In this document: in pieces, positions 48,023 through 56,194 of the stretch | Layout of the letters: each line of letters starts with the position of its first letter | How positions within the stretch are numbered: the first letter of the stretch is position 1 | Origin: an uncultured Alphaproteobacteria bacterium | Lineage (GTDB): Bacteria > Pseudomonadota > Alphaproteobacteria > RF32 > CAG-239 | DNA length: 64,000 nucleotides | Direction: 5' to 3' | Assembly (NCBI GenBank): GCA_944392295.1 | Contig: CALXWE010000003.1 | Span: 19,502-83,501, forward strand | The notes under the pieces: generated by a model | Database searches by the model: none | Told to the model about the DNA's origin: nothing | What the model saw: only the letters and a program-made list of their open reading frames with translations | Made by a program: the position numbers and the translations under genes

Positions 48023-48925
48023 TTACATAATCTTTCGTAAAGTTTTGGTTACGGCATAGTAAGCTGTTGCCATTGAGATACACGCCGTAATCGGCGGTAA
48101 GCTGCACAATGCCAGCCAATTTGCGGCAGTAAGCGATAAATTACCTATTAAGCCCTGTTCCATATCAGCAGACATATAAGCCAAAAACCTAAATGACAAA
48201 AGGGCTAGAAGCAGACCGACAACGCCTGAAAACAAACCAATAACAAACCCTCTTCTGGCATATTGCTTAGCGATATAACCATCCTGAGCCCCCATAATGT
48301 GTAAAATTGCAATAATATCTTTATAAATTCCCAAACTGGTACACGTAGCATAAAAAATAGAAAGCACACAAACGGCCAAAATCATAAGCAGCACCGAAAC
48401 AGCCACTGTTTTAACCGAAGCCGCCAATTCAAGTAAACGATGCAGCCAAATTCTGTGATCATCGATTGAAGCATAAGGAGCTAATTCTTTAAGCTCGGCT
48501 GCTGTTTTTTCGTAATCAAAATTTTCATTTTCAAGATAGACATCCAACAATTTAGGCATCGGTAAATCGGTTATATCGGTATCTGCGCCAAGCCACGGGC
48601 TCATCAGCTGTTGCATTTGCTGTTCGCTTACGAGCACAACTTTACTAACGTTCGGACGATTTTCAAAAAAAGTAATAACTTTATTAAGGCGCAAATTTGC
48701 TTCATCTTCGGTTAATTCGGTTTCGGAGGGCATAATTTGCACGGTAAGGCTTCCGGCAATATTTTGGTTCCATTTATTAACAACCGTATCTACCAAAAAG
48801 TAGCCGGACAAAGCCACGGCAAACAAAAATACGGTAATTGCCATCATAATTTCCAAAAACAGATTAGCTTTATCCTTATTTAAGGGCAGCTCGGCATGAC
48901 GATTAAGCATAACACTATTTTTCAT
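48023..48925 (-). CDS. ftsX: Cell division protein FtsX
   Basis: A 300-residue permease-like partner of FtsE. Four predicted membrane helices are present: one near residues 25-50 and three in the C-terminal half. Between the first and second is the periplasmic domain with VQIMPSE, FFENRPNVSKVVLVSEQQM and PKLLDV, as in FtsX. In E. coli FtsEX activates amidases at the septum. The gene overlaps ftsE by eleven bases and is followed directly by the YdcF-like gene. Confidence 0.93.
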   Translation of the reverse strand: MKNSVMLNRHAELPLNKDKANLFLEIMMAITVFLFAVALSGYFLVDTVVNKWNQNIAGSLTVQIMPSETELTEDEANLRLNKVITFFENRPNVSKVVLVSEQQMQQLMSPWLGADTDITDLPMPKLLDVYLENENFDYEKTAAELKELAPYASIDDHRIWLHRLLELAASVKTVAVSVLLMILAVCVLSIFYATCTSLGIYKDIIAILHIMGAQDGYIAKQYARRGFVIGLFSGVVGLLLALLSFRFLAYMSADMEQGLIGNLSLTAANWLALCSLPPITACISMATAYYAVTKTLRKIM

Positions 48926-49637
48926 TGCTTATGACCCTCCTTAATGCCGGAAATATTTTAAGTCCTTTGTTTTCCAGGTGGATTCTGGGATAATTGTAAG
49001 CATTAATCAATTCCTGACTATGTGTAGCAATCACGACTGTAGTACCCAGTCGGTTAAGTTCAATAAATAGTTTCATTAACTTTTGAGCAATATCATCATC
49101 AACGTTACCGGTCGGTTCATCGGCAAGGAGCATATCCGGTCGATTAATAACCGCTCTGGCAATAGCCACACGTTGTTTTTCACCGCCGGAAAGGGTTGAA
49201 CATATCTTATCCATACTTGTATCAAGCTCTACCCAGTGCAACAACTCCTTAACTCTTTTACTAATTTCTGCTTCATCCATACCTCTTATTCTCAAAGGTA
49301 CGGCAACATTATCATAAGCCGACAGGTGTTCCAGTAGTCTAAAATCTTGAAAGACCACACCGATACGGCGACGCATCAAAGCCATGGTATCACGCGAGGC
49401 AAACCCGACATTGGTACCAAACACGGTAACCGTTCCCAAGCTGGGTTTTAAGGCCAGATACATCAAGCTTAACAAAGAAGTTTTACCTGCTCCGCTTTTT
49501 CCGGTCAAAAAATGAAACGACCCACGAGCCAAACTTAATTTAATATCGCTTAAAACTTCCGGATTTGAACCATAGCGAATGCTTACATTTTGAATATCGA
49601 CTATCGGTTCTTCGGAAATAGCTTTATTTATCGGCAT
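48915..49637 (-). CDS. ftsE: Cell division ATP-binding protein FtsE
   Basis: A 240-residue ABC ATPase. Walker A LTGKSGAGKTSLLSL, Q-loop VFQDFRLL, signature LSGGEKQRVAIARA, Walker B LLADEPTGNVD and H-loop ATHSQE are all present. The KSGAGKT variant of Walker A is the FtsE hallmark. The ATG is preceded by an AAGGAGAATAT-type site. It is the first gene of the ftsE-ftsX-YdcF-plsC operon and is divergent from the zinc-ribbon gene. Confidence 0.95.
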   Translation of the reverse strand: MPINKAISEEPIVDIQNVSIRYGSNPEVLSDIKLSLARGSFHFLTGKSGAGKTSLLSLMYLALKPSLGTVTVFGTNVGFASRDTMALMRRRIGVVFQDFRLLEHLSAYDNVAVPLRIRGMDEAEISKRVKELLHWVELDTSMDKICSTLSGGEKQRVAIARAVINRPDMLLADEPTGNVDDDIAQKLMKLFIELNRLGTTVVIATHSQELINAYNYPRIHLENKGLKIFPALRRVISNEK

Positions 49638-49709
49638 ATATTCTCCTTAATCAAAATCCAACTTGTAAGTAAGATATAACAAATATCCGTTTAATAAAAT
49701 ATTTTTTTC

Positions 49710-49739
49710 TTGGATTCTACGGTTTTTTGTGCATAATAT
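49710..49739 (+). promoter_or_regulatory. Putative promoter of the zinc-ribbon/yqeY/dnaG operon, containing a GANTC site
   Basis: TTGGAT (49710-49715) and TAATAT (49734-49739) are 18 bp apart. GATTC (49713-49717), a CcrM recognition site, overlaps the -35. It lies in the short gap shared with the ftsE promoter. A regulatory role is inferred. Confidence 0.42.
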
Positions 49740-49781
49740 AAGAGAATTTAAGCAAACTTTTAGATTACGGCCCAAGAAAAA

Positions 49782-50477
49782 ATGTTAATAAAATGTCCTA
49801 AATGCAATTCCGTATACGATATACCCGACAATCTCATAACCGAGAGCGGCATGGCTATGCGCTGCGCTCAATGTAATGAAATTTGGACGGCTTATCCCAA
49901 AGATGGGTTAAAAAAGCTCAAAAGCACCTCATCTAAAGATATCAACAAAATGTTTGAACGCGTTTCCAAAGAAACGGAAAATCTGTTTCAAGAGCCGGAG
50001 GTACGTACTGTAGAAAAAATCAAAGTCGTAAACGTCACCCGTTATAAGCAGACCATCAATTTAATTTTACTGCTGATAGTTATCTGCGCCATGGCTGCCA
50101 TATCATATTATATGCGCTACGACATTGTACGTTTTATCCCTGAAGCCGAAAGATTTTACAATAAAATTCAGGTAGAAAGTATTCCCTACGGTCGCAATTT
50201 AGAATTTCAGGATATCACCACGTCAGAGTTTACCAAAGATAACTTTGCCAAGATTGAAATCAAAGGAACAATCGTCAACACGGGAAAATACACCAGCAAA
50301 ATTCCCCCTGTAAAAGTAGATATTTATGACAAAGAAGGCAATCTTTTGTTAAATACAACGCACTATTTGCCGATTCCGCGTTTGGAAGCCGGATACAATT
50401 TATTATTTAACATTGTAGTTCCCGACCCAACCCCGTTCGGAAAATCGATTTATTTAAAATTTAATGACGAATTATAA
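49782..50477 (+). CDS. MJ0042-type zinc-ribbon membrane protein
   Basis: A 231-residue protein with the N-terminal zinc finger IKCPKCNSVYDIP and MRCAQCNEIWTA (two CxxC pairs, residues about 5-37). One membrane helix (about residues 92-112, LILLLIVICAMAAISYYM) and a periplasmic beta-rich domain (PPVKVDIYDKEGNLL) follow, as in DUF3426-like proteins. The family is common in alphaproteobacteria, usually next to ftsE, and its role is poorly understood. An AAGAA run precedes the ATG. It leads an operon with yqeY and dnaG. Confidence 0.87.
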   Translation: MLIKCPKCNSVYDIPDNLITESGMAMRCAQCNEIWTAYPKDGLKKLKSTSSKDINKMFERVSKETENLFQEPEVRTVEKIKVVNVTRYKQTINLILLLIVICAMAAISYYMRYDIVRFIPEAERFYNKIQVESIPYGRNLEFQDITTSEFTKDNFAKIEIKGTIVNTGKYTSKIPPVKVDIYDKEGNLLLNTTHYLPIPRLEAGYNLLFNIVVPDPTPFGKSIYLKFNDEL

Positions 50478-50493
50478 TTTTTAGGAGAAGAAA

Positions 50494-50946
50494 ATGTTAC
50501 GTGAAGATTTGCAAAATGCTTTGAAAGAAGCAATGAAAGCCAAAAACATGCCGGAAGTAAACGCCGTCAGAATGATTATTGCCGGATTAAAAGAAAAAGA
50601 TGTTGAAGCTCGCGGTAAAGGTAAAAAGCAGGCTGAAGATGCCGAATTGCTTGCCATGATGCAAAGTATGATTAAACAAAGAAACGAGTCCATAAAATTA
50701 TATAACGACGGCAACCGCCCCGATTTAGCCCAAAAAGAACAAGCAGAAATAGTTATCATTGAAAAATTTTTACCAAAACAACTCAATGAAGCCGAAATGA
50801 CTGATGTAATAAAACAAGTTATTACTCAAACCGGAGCACAATCGGTAAAAGACATGGGTAAAGTTATGGGTTCATTAAGAGGAACTTATGCCGGACAAAT
50901 GGACTTTGGAAAAGCCTCTGAAATCATCAAAAGCTTGTTAGCCTAA
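50494..50946 (+). CDS. yqeY: GatB/YqeY domain protein
   Basis: A 150-residue helical YqeY-like protein: RMIIAGLKEKDVEARGKGK, QMSMIKQRNESIKLY-type segment and AEIVIIEKFLPKQLNEAEM match the family, and GKVMGSLRGTYAGQMDFGKAS is the C-terminal end. The fold is related to the tail of GatB, the amidotransferase that binds tRNA, but free-standing YqeY proteins have no settled role. TTTAGGAGAAGAAA precedes the ATG. In many proteobacteria yqeY lies before dnaG, as here. Confidence 0.9.
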   Translation: MLREDLQNALKEAMKAKNMPEVNAVRMIIAGLKEKDVEARGKGKKQAEDAELLAMMQSMIKQRNESIKLYNDGNRPDLAQKEQAEIVIIEKFLPKQLNEAEMTDVIKQVITQTGAQSVKDMGKVMGSLRGTYAGQMDFGKASEIIKSLLA

Positions 50947-50963
50947 AAAAATAGGCTTTTAAA

Positions 50964-52751
50964 ATGGAAACCGACTTACAAAAATTTATAGATGAACTAA
51001 GAAGCCGCGTATCGGTAGCCGATGTTGTTGGTGAAAAGGTTAAATTAACTCGCAAAGGACGTGAGTATTTGGGATTATGCCCGTTTCATCATGAAAAAAC
51101 TCCGTCTTTTACGGTTAATGAAGCCAAGGGTTTTTACCACTGTTTCGGCTGCGGAGCACACGGCGATATTGTAAAGTTTGAAATGGAAGCCAATAACCTT
51201 CCGTTTATGGATGCTTTAGAAAAATTATCACATAAAGCCGGTATTCCCATGCCCAAATTTACTAAAGAACACGATGCCGAAACCCAAAAGCGGCAATCGT
51301 TGTATGATGTTATGGAATTAGCTGCGGCTTTTTATGAAAAAAATTTATATTTACCGGTCGGAGCCAAGGGACTCAATTACTTTTATCACCGAGGTTTAAG
51401 CGATGAACTAATAAAAAAATTTCGCTTAGGCTATGCCCCGTCAAACAATGGATTAAAGGCCTATTTAAGTTCCAAAGGCGTTAATGAGCACGATATGATA
51501 GAATTGGGTTTACTGGCCGTTCCTGAAGACAGAAACAAAGCCCCTCACGATTTTTTCCGGGAGCGTGTAATGATTCCGATTCGCGACAAGCGCGGTCGGG
51601 TTGTTGCCTTTGGCGGACGCATTATGGGCGACGGACAACCCAAATATTTAAATTCGCCGGAAACTCCGGTATTTAACAAGCGTAAAACGTTGTACAACTT
51701 AAACTTTGCCAGAGATTGCGGTTTTGCTGCCAAGCAGTTCATAATCTGCGAAGGATACATGGATGTGATCGCCCTTGATAAATACGGCTTTGGTTACGCC
51801 GCCGCTCCTATGGGTACGGCTTTAACCGAAGACCAGATTATGGAAGCCTGGAAAATTGTCAACGAACCTATTTTATGTTTTGACGGAGACAATGCCGGCA
51901 TTAAAGCCGCGATTCGCTCGGTAGACCGAGCCTTACCTATACTAAAGGCCGGATATTCGTTAAAATTTATGTTTTTACCCGATAAACAAGACCCTGATGA
52001 ATTTTTGCAGGCCAAAGGCGCCGAAGCTTTCCAAAAATTAATGGAAAATACCACTCCGTTAATGCAGCTTTTGTGGGATAAAAACTTAAGCAATCAACCG
52101 ATATCCACTCCTGAACAAAAAGCCTTAATTGAAAAAAACATCATGGAAGAAGTTTCTAAAATCCAAGATGAAAAAGTAAGGTCTTATTATGTTCAAGAAA
52201 TGCAAAAACGTATTTATGAAAATCTAGGTCGAGGCTCATTAAAAACAGAATTTAAGAAAAAAAGCACAGGTCCTGCCAAACCCAGACATAAACTAAAACC
52301 GCCGCTCGGCGATATTGATTTACGCTTTATTTTAGCCGCGATGTTATTGTTTCCGGAATTAATCGGCGATTTTGAAGAAAAGCTGTTAATGTTCGACATA
52401 ACAAAATTTAGTTTATTCAATCTGTTACAAAACGCGATTGAATCTTTTCATGAAGACAACGACATTTCTTCCGAAACTATAATAAAGGTTTTGCAAGACA
52501 AAGGGTTTGAGGCTCAACTCAAATCATTATGGGAACTTGGTATGATTAAGTCGCAAAAACCCTTTATCAATACCATTAAGCATCAGATTAACAACTTAAT
52601 GAGCGCCGTACAAATCAAGCAACTGGAAAAAGAAATAAGAGAATGCAAATTAAGACTTGATAAACCGGACGTAAGCGATGACGATTATCAGTTATATTTA
52701 TCATTAAAATCGGAACGCGATTTACTGTTAAAGGAAAATACCCCTGAATAG
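50964..52751 (+). CDS. dnaG: DNA primase
   Basis: A 595-residue primase. The CHC2 zinc finger LCPFHHEKTPSF and YHCFGCGAHGD lies at residues about 37-65, then the RNA polymerase/TOPRIM core with VIPIRDKRGRVVAFGGR, IICEGYMDVIAL (catalytic Glu) and LCFDGDNAG (Asp pair). The C-terminal 150 residues form the DnaB-binding helical region and look divergent. The usual rpoD neighbour is absent; the next gene is on the opposite strand. The ATG at 50964 has only a weak Shine-Dalgarno sequence. Confidence 0.97.
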   Translation: METDLQKFIDELRSRVSVADVVGEKVKLTRKGREYLGLCPFHHEKTPSFTVNEAKGFYHCFGCGAHGDIVKFEMEANNLPFMDALEKLSHKAGIPMPKFTKEHDAETQKRQSLYDVMELAAAFYEKNLYLPVGAKGLNYFYHRGLSDELIKKFRLGYAPSNNGLKAYLSSKGVNEHDMIELGLLAVPEDRNKAPHDFFRERVMIPIRDKRGRVVAFGGRIMGDGQPKYLNSPETPVFNKRKTLYNLNFARDCGFAAKQFIICEGYMDVIALDKYGFGYAAAPMGTALTEDQIMEAWKIVNEPILCFDGDNAGIKAAIRSVDRALPILKAGYSLKFMFLPDKQDPDEFLQAKGAEAFQKLMENTTPLMQLLWDKNLSNQPISTPEQKALIEKNIMEEVSKIQDEKVRSYYVQEMQKRIYENLGRGSLKTEFKKKSTGPAKPRHKLKPPLGDIDLRFILAAMLLFPELIGDFEEKLLMFDITKFSLFNLLQNAIESFHEDNDISSETIIKVLQDKGFEAQLKSLWELGMIKSQKPFINTIKHQINNLMSAVQIKQLEKEIRECKLRLDKPDVSDDDYQLYLSLKSERDLLLKENTPE

Positions 52752-52770
52752 AAAACAAACCGAGGTAGTT

Positions 52771-53424
52771 TTATTTTGAATAACCGCCGTTCAAGTTATT
52801 CAAGTTGACTTTTGCCGGTGCAGGCGATACTTGTTCTGAAGGAGCGCGCATAGCTCTTACGGCATCTCTCATTTTATAAATATTTTGCAGATGCGTCTGA
52901 TTTTTTTCATTAGAATACCAACTACCCTCTTTCATATTTAAAATTTCGGTAGGAGTTTGCATTGTAAGAGCATTTTCCGGCACCTGCAAATCACAGTAAA
53001 TTGGTATTAATGTCATCCCGTTTTGTTCTACGGTCATAGCTCCCGGTATAGGTTTAAAACCATCTTTCATCCAACGATTAAGAAGTTCCTTTTTACAAAT
53101 GCCGTAAACTTTATCATAACCTTTCTGTGCAGAAAACTCCATACCCTTACGCATAATACGTTCTGAAACATCTGTTTTGCGATAAGGTTTTAGCACACAC
53201 ATTCTTTCCATTTTAACAAAGCCGTTAAAATAGCGTATGCGCATGGTGCCTACGGGTTTTCCGTCAGCTACTGCCAACACATGTGTCGAAGAATGGTCAT
53301 TACCGTCAAACTCCATATTTTCCGGAATATGGTGTTCATCAACAAAAACCTGCCGACGCACAGACATCATCTGAGCATACTCATCATCGGTGGTTACAAT
53401 TTTAATATCAACATCATTTATCAT
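52771..53424 (-). CDS. GNAT-family acetyltransferase
   Basis: A 217-residue GNAT protein. YAQMMSVRRQVFVDEHHIPE begins the domain, and AVADGKPVGTMRIRYF, VKMERMCVLKPYRKTDVSERIM (acetyl-CoA loop, RxxGxA-like but altered) follow, then CKKELLNRWMKDGFKPI. The C-terminal 60 residues are a Pro/Gln/Asn-rich tail. It resembles generic or N-acyl transferases; a homoserine-lactone synthase role is not supported. Start 53424 or 53451 is possible, neither with a good Shine-Dalgarno sequence. The palindrome at 53446-53467 lies at the start region, so regulation by the neighbouring regulator is plausible. Confidence 0.72.
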   Translation of the reverse strand: MINDVDIKIVTTDDEYAQMMSVRRQVFVDEHHIPENMEFDGNDHSSTHVLAVADGKPVGTMRIRYFNGFVKMERMCVLKPYRKTDVSERIMRKGMEFSAQKGYDKVYGICKKELLNRWMKDGFKPIPGAMTVEQNGMTLIPIYCDLQVPENALTMQTPTEILNMKEGSWYSNEKNQTHLQNIYKMRDAVRAMRAPSEQVSPAPAKVNLNNLNGGYSK

Positions 53425-53445
53425 AAGTTGAATTATACATTGACA

Positions 53446-53467
53446 GTACATTTTTTAGAATGTACTA
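53446..53467. promoter_or_regulatory. Operator-like palindrome between the GNAT and short LysR-like genes
   Basis: A perfect inverted repeat AGTACATT-TTTTAG-AATGTACT sits in the divergent gap. It could be the operator for the LysR-like regulator beside it. No loop-plus-T-run structure suggests a terminator. Confidence 0.5.
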
Positions 53468-53519
53468 ATTTAATAAACAGATATATATTTTAAGACACAT
53501 CATTTAAGGATTTTAAAAA

Positions 53520-54077
53520 ATGTCAGTTAAACTTAAATCCGCCCTATTCCGCGATTTGCTTTACTTACAAGAGATTATAAGCTGTGGGCAATTAAGTTCT
53601 GCAGCCCGCAAAAACGGCATAAAAGCCTCAAACTTAAGTAAATTAATGAAAGACTTAGAAGCAACCTTACAAAAAAAATTATGGATAAGAAACACTCGCG
53701 GTATAACCCCGACACATGAAGCCCTCGAGTTGGGAAAAATTATATCTGACATGGAACAAGACTTCGATAAATCCATCTCATCTATTATAAACAGCTATGC
53801 GCACAATAATTTAAAAATTTATATTCCGGATAATCTGCATTTAAAAAAATTAGATAAATATTTAAAATGTTCAACCACGGGCAGTATATTAATTTGCCAT
53901 AACGAAGATGAGGCCGATGTTATTATCAGTTACCACCAACCTTCAAACAACCAAGAGCTCATAATTGTCAAAAATCAAATTGGAAATGAAATAAGCCAAG
54001 ACATTTGGGTATCATGTATAAACACCCCTCAGGCTTTAGAGTTAGCCGAACACATAATCTGCGATTTACATAAATAA
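53520..54077 (+). CDS. Half-size LysR-like regulator
   Basis: A 185-residue protein. Residues about 10-70 form a winged helix-turn-helix typical of LysR (LYLQEIISCGQLSSAARKNG, ASNLSKLMKDLEATLQKKLW, TRGITPTHEALELG). Unlike normal LysR proteins of about 300 residues, only about 100 residues follow, covering roughly one half of the effector-binding domain (LKIYIPDNLHLKKLDKYL, ADVIISYHQPS). No frameshift is apparent, so it may be a genuine small regulator rather than a truncated relic. A palindrome lies just upstream. Confidence 0.76.
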   Translation: MSVKLKSALFRDLLYLQEIISCGQLSSAARKNGIKASNLSKLMKDLEATLQKKLWIRNTRGITPTHEALELGKIISDMEQDFDKSISSIINSYAHNNLKIYIPDNLHLKKLDKYLKCSTTGSILICHNEDEADVIISYHQPSNNQELIIVKNQIGNEISQDIWVSCINTPQALELAEHIICDLHK

Positions 54078-54081
54078 CGAG

Positions 54082-54966
54082 CTACAAACGCTGCGAAGCT
54101 TTTTTTACAAACTCCAAAAGAGCTTTTATTTTATCTACATCTTTTACTTCGCGCCGCACCACTAGCCAAAACTCATGACTGAGATTAAGTTTTATTTTTG
54201 ATAAACAAACCAGAGTTTCTTCTTTATCCGCAGTTGCTTTAGGTAGCAATCCTATGCCTATACCATCTTTAATAAGCTGTAAAAGCATTGCCGAAGAATT
54301 GGTAATTGCCGCCACATTTTTGGCATCATTAATAACTTCGGCCCACTTATTCCAAACTCCTGAATAATTTTCGCGTGTACACAAACGATGATTTTCGGTA
54401 ATATCTTTCAAGCTTTTCGGATATCCAAAACGAGCCAAATACTCTTTTGACGCATACAAATTAAAAACCAAATCATATTTATCGACAATTTTTAAAAATT
54501 TATCGAGAGGTTCTTTATAAACCACGGCTAAATCAAACTGGTCAGATTTAGGCATATCCAAGGAACAAGATATTTCTATTTTAACTTTAGGATAAGCAGC
54601 ATAAAACTCCGGAAAACAGTCTGCAATATAACCTATCCCCAAGCCATCAGAAGTCCATAAACGAATAACCCCTTCCATACGGCAAGCTTTTAGATTTGTA
54701 TCTCTAATTTTACTAATCACATTCATCAAATCGCAAGACTGTGAATAAACAATATGCCCCGCCTCAGTAAGTTTAATACCGTTATAAACGCGGGTAACGA
54801 GAGGTTCTCCGAAATCTTCTTCAAGTTCTTTAATTTGCACCGAGAGATTAGATTGTTTCATATTATTCCTCTCTGCTGCTTTTGATATAGAACCATACCT
54901 AACCACAGCTTCCAAACACAGTAAACGGCGAGCTTTTAAAATAGCCTCTTTAATTTTCAGACCCAT
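54082..54966 (-). CDS. LysR-family transcriptional regulator
   Basis: A 294-residue full-length LysR. HTH: LLCLEAVVRYGSISKAAERN, MKQSNLSVQIKELEEDFGEPL and YNGIKLTEAGHIVYSQ. The co-inducer domain has RLWTSDGLGIGYIADCFPEF, IEISCSLDMPKSDQFDLAVVY and IGIGLLPKA. It is convergent with the half-size LysR-like gene (four-base gap) and divergent from the 64-residue gene, where a LysR-type palindrome lies. It probably regulates one of these neighbours and itself; the inducer is unknown. Confidence 0.88.
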   Translation of the reverse strand: MGLKIKEAILKARRLLCLEAVVRYGSISKAAERNNMKQSNLSVQIKELEEDFGEPLVTRVYNGIKLTEAGHIVYSQSCDLMNVISKIRDTNLKACRMEGVIRLWTSDGLGIGYIADCFPEFYAAYPKVKIEISCSLDMPKSDQFDLAVVYKEPLDKFLKIVDKYDLVFNLYASKEYLARFGYPKSLKDITENHRLCTRENYSGVWNKWAEVINDAKNVAAITNSSAMLLQLIKDGIGIGLLPKATADKEETLVCLSKIKLNLSHEFWLVVRREVKDVDKIKALLEFVKKASQRL

Positions 54967-55025
54967 TTTATATACCTATTATATGAAATAAGTTTCTTCT
55001 TTTTTATAAAAATAACACATAAAAT

Positions 55026-55052
55026 GTTACGTGCAATAAAAAATTGCATAAC
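55026..55052. promoter_or_regulatory. LysR-type operator palindrome
   Basis: The perfect inverted repeat TGCAAT-AAAAA-ATTGCA (55032-55048) is extended by GTTA and TAAC on the outside. It contains a T-N11-A core and lies between the LysR gene and the 64-residue gene. A likely autoregulatory or target site. Confidence 0.5.
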
Positions 55053-55081
55053 AAATAACAACAATTAAAAAAGGATAAAAA

Positions 55082-55276
55082 ATGAAGATGAAAAAAAATA
55101 ATAATAGCAATAACAGCGGGATTGTTTTTTTAAAGCAGTTAAACAAGCGTTTTTATAATTTGATTATTGATTTAAACAAATACGGTTTTATCCAGACTTC
55201 TGAGATTACCGCTTTCGCTTACGAGCATTTTTGGAAAGAACTCAATCAGCATTCCAGCATTAATCGTCTCAATTAA
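55082..55276 (+). CDS. Small hypothetical protein downstream of the LysR operator
   Basis: Not recognised. A 64-residue protein with a basic, Asn-rich N-terminus (MKMKKNNNSNNSG) and a helical remainder (NLIIDLNKYGFIQTSEITAF). AAAAGGATAAAA is a good ribosome binding site, so it is probably real. It is divergent from the LysR gene and its end overlaps the end of the XRE regulator gene by eight bases on the other strand, an overlapping convergent arrangement. Confidence 0.55.
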   Translation: MKMKKNNNSNNSGIVFLKQLNKRFYNLIIDLNKYGFIQTSEITAFAYEHFWKELNQHSSINRLN

Positions 55277-55613
55277 AATATTTAAAAAGCAAGATAAGCT
55301 GATCAAGCAGATAATCTAGCAGTTTATCATTGGCATGTTTTATTTTTTCAATTAAGAACTGTTCTCTTTCCAAGCGCGAACGACTTTTAGTTTCATCTAG
55401 CTCAAGAGAGAGCATATCATCAATTTTAACATTAAAGATACGGGAGATTTTAACCAGCATATACAAATCTGGAACGACTAACCCTCGTTCCAGATTAGAG
55501 ATTGTACGCCAACTGACATCGCACTTATCTGCAAGCTCTTCTTGAGTAAGAGAAGAGCTTTCTCTCAAGGCTTTAACTTTAAGGGCCAAAGATTTTTTAA
55601 AATCGTCTTTCAT
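55269..55613 (-). CDS. XRE-family transcriptional regulator
   Basis: A 114-residue regulator. The Cro/C1-type HTH occupies residues about 10-65: LTQEELADKCDVSWRTISNLERG and PDLYMLVKISRIFNVKIDDML are its two halves (written here as separate segments). The rest is a charged helix that may allow oligomerisation (REQFLIEKIKHANDKLLDYL). It sits next to the pilin pair; a role in their control is possible but unproven. Inverted repeats in its promoter region suggest autoregulation. Confidence 0.88.
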   Translation of the reverse strand: MKDDFKKSLALKVKALRESSSLTQEELADKCDVSWRTISNLERGLVVPDLYMLVKISRIFNVKIDDMLSLELDETKSRSRLEREQFLIEKIKHANDKLLDYLLDQLILLFKYFN

Positions 55614-55627
55614 AATTTCATAATATC

Positions 55628-55662
55628 CTGAAACAGAGTGTTATTTCAGTAATAACCTGAAA
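55628..55662. promoter_or_regulatory. Operator-like repeats upstream of the XRE gene
   Basis: CTGAAA (55628-55633), TTTCAG (55644-55649) and CTGAAA (55657-55662) alternate in orientation, and GTTATT-TCAGT-AATAAC (55640-55656) is a perfect palindrome overlapping the middle copy. This arrangement just before an XRE gene suggests autorepression. Confidence 0.5.
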
Positions 55663-55896
55663 GGCAAAAATATTCCAGTAAATCAGTTTCATAAATAATA
55701 ACAAAATAACACTAAAATGTCATGATGTAAAATTGTGCTAACCCCAAGGTTAACCGATAAAATTAATATGACCAAAGATTATAGAAGTTATAATTTATGT
55801 GCCATAAATTATAAAGATAAAAGTTCATATAGCATGCGTATATAAGTGTAACATACGTATAGAACAAAAGAGTTATTTTCTAGCCTTTATTCAAAT

Positions 55897-56194
55897 AAAA
55901 AGTCTTTCGAGCCTATTTGCCACGATGGTTTTGCCCACAAGACTCTTTTTGATTGCAAAAAAAAAACGGTTTATGATTTCGTTTAAAGTCCTTTAGTGAA
56001 CCAAAATCGGAGGTTTTTAGATGAAATTTTATAAATTTTTATGCCATTTTGTAAAAATCAGCACCTGTAAAACGGCTTTAGATGAGCCCTTATACAAACT
56101 TTCTGCCGGCAGAAGTATGGTAGAAATGCTCGGAGTTCTCGCCATCATCGGAGTTTTATCGGTTGGCGCCCTCTCCGGCTATTCTAAGGCTATG
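55897..56194 (+). repeat. Direct repeat copy A: upstream module plus 5' part of pilin copy 3
   Basis: This region matches 56739-57038 almost base for base except for the A run (10 versus 12) and a few substitutions. It covers the upstream module from AAAAAGTCTT, the promoter and leader, and the coding region for the N-terminal helix. Similarity ends just after the codons for YSKAM. Confidence 0.85.
55949..55977 (+). promoter_or_regulatory. Putative promoter of pilin copy 3, spacer with A10
   Basis: TTGATT (55949-55954) and TATGAT (55972-55977) are 17 bp apart with ten A residues (55957-55966) in the spacer. The CcrM site GACTC lies at 55941-55945, just before the -35. Consensus-based inference. 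Confidence 0.5.

Larger units (their letters stand above)
55614..56020. other. 407-bp gap between the XRE regulator and pilin copy 3
   Basis: No gene is seen in this gap. Near 55628-55662 lie operator-like repeats of the XRE gene. 55700-55890 is AT-rich and without features that I can name. From 55897 the repeated module of the pilin genes begins, holding a GANTC site, the putative promoter with its A run and the leader. Confidence 0.6.

Noticed and set aside
52771..53424. The GNAT gene as an acyl-homoserine-lactone synthase
   Set aside because: The N-terminal RRQVFVDE pattern is only generally similar, and no LuxR partner is present; generic GNAT is the safer call.
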